From NCBI GenBank assembly GCA_004794785.1, contig SJOL01008692.1, forward strand, positions 1,246,868 to 1,310,867: a stretch of 64,000 bases of DNA, in the 5' to 3' direction. This DNA is from Opisthorchis felineus (taxonomy: Eukaryota; Platyhelminthes; Trematoda; Opisthorchiida; Opisthorchiidae). Shown here one piece after another: positions 60,759 to 64,000 of this stretch (its first letter is position 1; each line of letters opens with the position of its first letter). The position numbers and the translations under genes were made by a program. The notes beneath the pieces are model-generated. The model searched no databases. It had not been told where the DNA came from and saw only the letters and a list, made by a program, of their open reading frames with translations.

Positions 60759-61256
60759 ACTGAACTCCTAAAATTATCTCGTTAGGAGGTAAGTATAACA
60801 GACTCACTGGTATCATTCCTCCGGAATATGGTTCTCTATTCCTTTAACAAAGCTCTGTTTTGGGGTCCTGTTTGGTCTCTAGCTGCATCAATGAATCACC
60901 CAGCATGCCCTAGAGCTACAGAATGTGAAGAGATAATTACCGCCAGTTCTCGCTGTAGTTTTTTCACTCTGCTTGTATATACATGTCGCTCCTTCCTTTC
61001 TATCAACCCATTTAAGTATACTTCAAACACGATCAGCTGATAAAGTCAAACGTATGGTGTTGGATGTGACATGCACGCTATCCATCCCCTACCCAACATA
61101 TCCATCTCAACTTGAGATTCTCGAGTCGACGCTACTTTAACCAAGCTCATTTTCGAGCTAGTACTCATGCTAACACATAGTAGTTTCGTGCTATGAGGGA
61201 GAGATGAGACTACTCGTCCTTTGCACCAACAACGCAATTAAAATTAGTGGTTCACC

Positions 61257-61423
61257 AGGTAATCGTTGATTTGTTCGCCGAACTTGGCAACTGGCTTGCA
61301 AACGTCTTGTTTCCAGTCGAGGAGACATCGTCAGCACGCACTCAGCTGTGCACTGACGGTATCTCCCCGACTGGAAACGAAACGTTTGCAAGCTACGCTC
61401 GGCAAACTGATCAACGGCCACCT
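61257..61423. repeat. fold-back (MITE-like) repeat
   Basis: Arms 61,257-61,340 and 61,345-61,423 are reverse complements with about one mismatch in five: AGGT..TCGTTGAT, GCTTGCAAACGT, TTTCCAGTCG.GGAGA and CGTCAG pair with their complements. The spacer is almost absent. It shares the GCAA(A/G)CGTTTC-type core with the fold-back repeat at 6.7 kb, so both may belong to one family. No transposase is present. Confidence 0.75.
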
Positions 61424-61894
61424 GATCAAATACCAGCAAACGCACCCGAGCTACTAATGTTTTGATACATGGGCAACGCAAGTAAAATTTCTGCCGTGAC
61501 CATCCTTCAAATGGTGACCAGATTCGTTCAGTCCCTTTAATTCGCTGTTTCTGGTGAAAACAACCAGGTCAATTTCTTATCCAACTGCATTGTTGTTTAC
61601 CTAGAACTGAAGGATAAACGCATATGTTCTAAAAACTTTTTTTCATGGTTGGGACTCTGTTAACTAGAGTCTCACTGCGTAGGAAATACGACGTTTTTAT
61701 CCTTTCTTACCAAAGTGCACGGTTTCACCTCCAGAACCGTTTTGTGTAAATGTATGTGGTCTTCGTTAACTCAGTCATGTAAATGATGCAGCTTTTTTTA
61801 CGCTTTTCAACTGTCCTTATGCCCAATCAACTGTTCAAACGATAAGTTTCATAACTCAGTGCCGTAGTTCAACGTCCGTAACATCTCTCAAATG

Positions 61895-61975
61895 CAGATA
61901 TTGTAGACGTTGTGCGGACACCCTTTGTGATGTAAGATCAATTTATTATTATCATTATCATTATTATCAACAATG
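61895..61975 (+). mobile_element. LINE 3' tail with (ATT)n
   Basis: GTTGTGCGGACACCCTTTG, TGATGTAAGATCAATTT, then ATTATTATCATTATC repeats. It is the typical end of a non-LTR element; no coding part is present. Confidence 0.45.
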
Positions 61976-63105
61976 AATGAGGGGAGGTAGTGGTTACTAA
62001 GTGTTACAATATTCATAGACACCACCTCTGTCCCAATCTGGGCAAAACGATACCAAATTCACATCGTTTTGGTTGAATTTCCCAGGTCTCTTTCAGCATG
62101 ATGTATGTCGCTCAACTCACGACTTCAAATCGCGATAAAAAGCGATAAGCAGGTGCTTTTATAACGAGCAGTTGGGTCGGAGATCTTCAACTTCTACACG
62201 TCAGGCGTCATTCGATTCACACTTGAGACATGAGGGCTGCGAAGCAAAGCAGCAACTTGGTAAGCAATGCGGCAAACAGCTGACCGATGCACTAAACAGT
62301 TATGCGAAGCGGAATATAATGAATGGCAATATAATGGCGGTCAAAACTTCAGAGGCTAATAAAGTCTACCTTATTTGTAGGCCACTTGGTGTGTGCTCCA
62401 CGCCACGCGTGATGATCATCTTGGGACTCACTAATTGTATGTGAGCTGTGCTCATCAGGTGGGTTTTGAATTGAAACACTCATGTGCCATACAATTCATC
62501 TCTGACCAAGTTTATACAAGTTCAAATACGAGTCCAAGTTAAAGCAGTGATTGCTACTAGAAATCCTTTTTAAGAGCCCACACATAGGTTACCACACTCC
62601 TCTTCCAAGTTCCTGAGCACCAGTTGTGTGAGAAGATCTTGGCACATTCCGCCTTCCGCGGTCCTAGAGCATGTTACACGATGCCCCTCCAGGTTAGCGT
62701 ATTTGGACTGAAAAACGAATCTGTATTCAGCAACTGCTTGCACTCGGATACAAGCACTGTGCGCTTGAAGATCCCAAGCTGCGGGTGGTTTTCGTTAAAA
62801 TATCGGATACTCTTGATAGCATCGAGTAGCAACTATTTGGAGAGAGTAATTTACAGTATGAACTTCGGTCTCTTATTCGCTGAGATTATGGTGCTGACGC
62901 GACGGTTGTTCGCTGAATTTGCTCTGTTTCTTGTTGAATGGACTTCGGAATATTCATGAACATATCTGGTCATCGTATTGGTTATCAATGCGTCCCCGCT
63001 GGCCAATCTGTTCCCATTGACTTCTTTGTCCTAGGACATGCTGTATACATTGGTCCTGGTCTATTATTGAACGCTTTCATTCCTCTTTCCATCTGCTTTC
63101 TTCAG

Positions 63106-63286
63106 AAATTTGTCGTTTGATGTGGACAACGACAAACTGTATGATTTTTTCGCCGACTTTGGGGCCCTAGAATTCGCTAAGGTGGTGAAGGACCCAGTTA
63201 CCTCGCATTCTCGTGGCACGGGCTTTGTCAAGTTCACTCGGGCTATAGATGCCGCTTGCGTACTAGCTGACAGTTGTGAACCCCAG
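63106..63286 (+). CDS. RRM-domain exon, RBM28/Nop4-like
   Basis: An internal exon after a TTTCTTCAG acceptor, with phase-2 entry: one base completes a codon that may be Arg, then NLSFDVDNDKLYDFFADFG, VKDPVTSHSRGTGFVKF, and AACVLADSCEPQ. RNLSF is the RNP2 end and GTGFVKF is the RNP1 motif, so most of one RNA-recognition motif is encoded. The pattern of RNP2 followed by FG.L..AKVV.DP.T..S.GT.FV.F resembles the third RRM of RBM28 and yeast Nop4, nucleolar ribosome-assembly proteins. That assignment is from memory and moderately sure. The likely donor is CAG|GCAAGT, a GC donor; no GT fits the frame as well. Upstream exons (RNP2 beta strand and earlier RRMs) were not found in 62.0-63.1 kb. Confidence 0.7.
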
Positions 63287-63329
63287 GCAAGTTTCTTTCT
63301 ATGTGATTAAAAGAGTATTCCTACTACAG

Positions 63330-63425
63330 GATCCTTTTGATTGGTATAGCTTGTTAATTTTCGATAAAACCCACAGGACTGTCTTTGACGACCCAGTGCT
63401 GGCCTACATTAGTCAACATCACAAG
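63330..63425 (+). CDS. possible following exon of the RRM gene
   Basis: After a 43-nt intron (63,287-63,329, ending TACTACAG) a phase-0 stretch of 32 codons runs to CACAAG|GTGAGC without a stop (DPFDWYSLLIFDKTHRTVF...YISQHHK). Phase and splice sites fit and the intron size suits flukes, but the peptide does not resemble the rest of an RRM, so it could be chance. A shorter version could start after CCCACAG at 63,376, but its frame would not match the donor. Confidence 0.3.
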
Positions 63426-63799
63426 GTGAGCACACTTCAACAGAATGGACATCAACCGGACAGGAATTAGGTACACACCGAAAACCGAGCGCGATTGGCA
63501 GATTATAACTTAGTTTGTGGGTCATGTGCAAGCTAGTGTACAAATCAGTGACTGATTTGGGTTTACAGGATCAGTCGACTGACACTTTATGGTCCGCTTG
63601 CATGCTCACAAAAACAAATGTGAGACAGATGATGGAGACCCCACCCACTGAAGATCTTTCAGATCCAAATTCGCAGTACTTTGTATTCTCTTAATCTAAC
63701 AGCCTCTGTACTAACTCCACCTCCCTGCAATACCCCCATGTGACCGTTCACCTCTTTCTAACCCAACCGACGTTGTTTGTTTTTTCGAACCCCACATGG

Positions 63800-63967
63800 A
63801 GAGAAAGTACCGCATTAACATGGGTCGAAGCTCCGTGATTCGAACCCAACCCCAGCATCTCGACCATACCTGTCTAGGCTTGGACAACCTGACAGTGTCT
63901 CAGCCCCCGTGCTTCTTTTGGGTGGCGTGGCAGCCAGGCGCCGATAGGGTGTTACAGCTGAACAATT
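63800..63967 (+). mobile_element. tRNA-derived SINE, decayed head
   Basis: ATTCGAACCCAACCCC (B box), CCTGTCTAGGCTTGGACAAC, AGCCCCCGTGCTTC, GGGTGGCGTGGCAGCCAGGC and 3' end GGGTGTTACAGCTGAACAAT. The A-box part is barely recognisable. If the RRM gene continues, this copy lies in one of its introns. Confidence 0.85.
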
Positions 63968-64000
63968 TGGGTGATGGCAATTTGTTGGAATATTGGTAGC

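Noticed and set aside
62172..62444. 90-codon frame rich in Lys/Gln upstream of the RRM exon
   Set aside because: Could be an exon of the RRM gene, but it lacks RRM motifs and a credible donor, so I did not annotate it.

Overview
The window looks like nuclear DNA of a flatworm, most likely a digenean trematode (fluke). No bacterial operon architecture is present. Host coding sequence is sparse and split into short exons with GT-AG (one GC-AG) introns. Most recognisable sequence is decayed retrotransposons of kinds typical of fluke genomes: RTE-like and CR1/Jockey-like LINEs, a CsRn1/Kabuki-like Ty3/gypsy element, and a tRNA-derived SINE. The species cannot be fixed from sequence alone. Two N runs (11,500-11,513 and 47,671-47,854) sit directly after TA microsatellites and are assembly gaps.

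Host genes. (1) The first four coding exons of a MAPK15 (ERK7/ERK8) orthologue lie on the minus strand: exon 1 at 18,169-18,234, exons 2-4 at 1,524-1,622, 1,364-1,484 and 1,184-1,314. Joined, they encode the N-terminus, glycine-rich loop, VALK lysine, alphaC region and catalytic loop, ending in HRDQK. The rest of the gene lies beyond position 1. Intron 1 is about 16.5 kb, while introns 2 and 3 are 39 and 49 nt. (2) At the right edge one exon (63,106-63,286, plus strand) encodes most of an RRM RNA-binding domain resembling RBM28/Nop4 proteins, possibly followed by a second exon.

Layout. 1-18.3 kb is MAPK15 and its large intron, holding two SINEs, two fold-back repeats, two RTE 3' ends and a TA tract with a gap. 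18.3-27.6 kb and 28.8-38.4 kb hold no gene I can recognise, only LINE tails and simple repeats. 27.6-28.8 kb and 38.4-39.9 kb are two minus-strand copies of one CR1-like LINE. 40.1-46.3 kb is a pile of broken elements: a gypsy gag fragment, a CR1 copy, RTE copies in both orientations, SINEs and a fragment of another LINE. 46.6-47.5 kb has two SINEs with perfect target-site duplications. 47.9-55.1 kb is a near-full-length RTE-like LINE (copy B) split by a minus-strand gypsy element (48,764-52,041) with matching 161-bp LTRs and a perfect 5-bp target duplication. 56.0-58.7 kb is a second RTE family (copy A) with a 771-codon open frame. 59-62 kb has more SINEs, a fold-back repeat and a LINE tail.

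The elements are linked by parasitism. The autonomous LINEs are the likely source of reverse transcriptase for the SINEs. The gypsy element entered an RTE copy and itself lost its RNase H and its catalytic integrase glutamate. No sequence here supports a CRISPR array, a toxin system or a viral genome.
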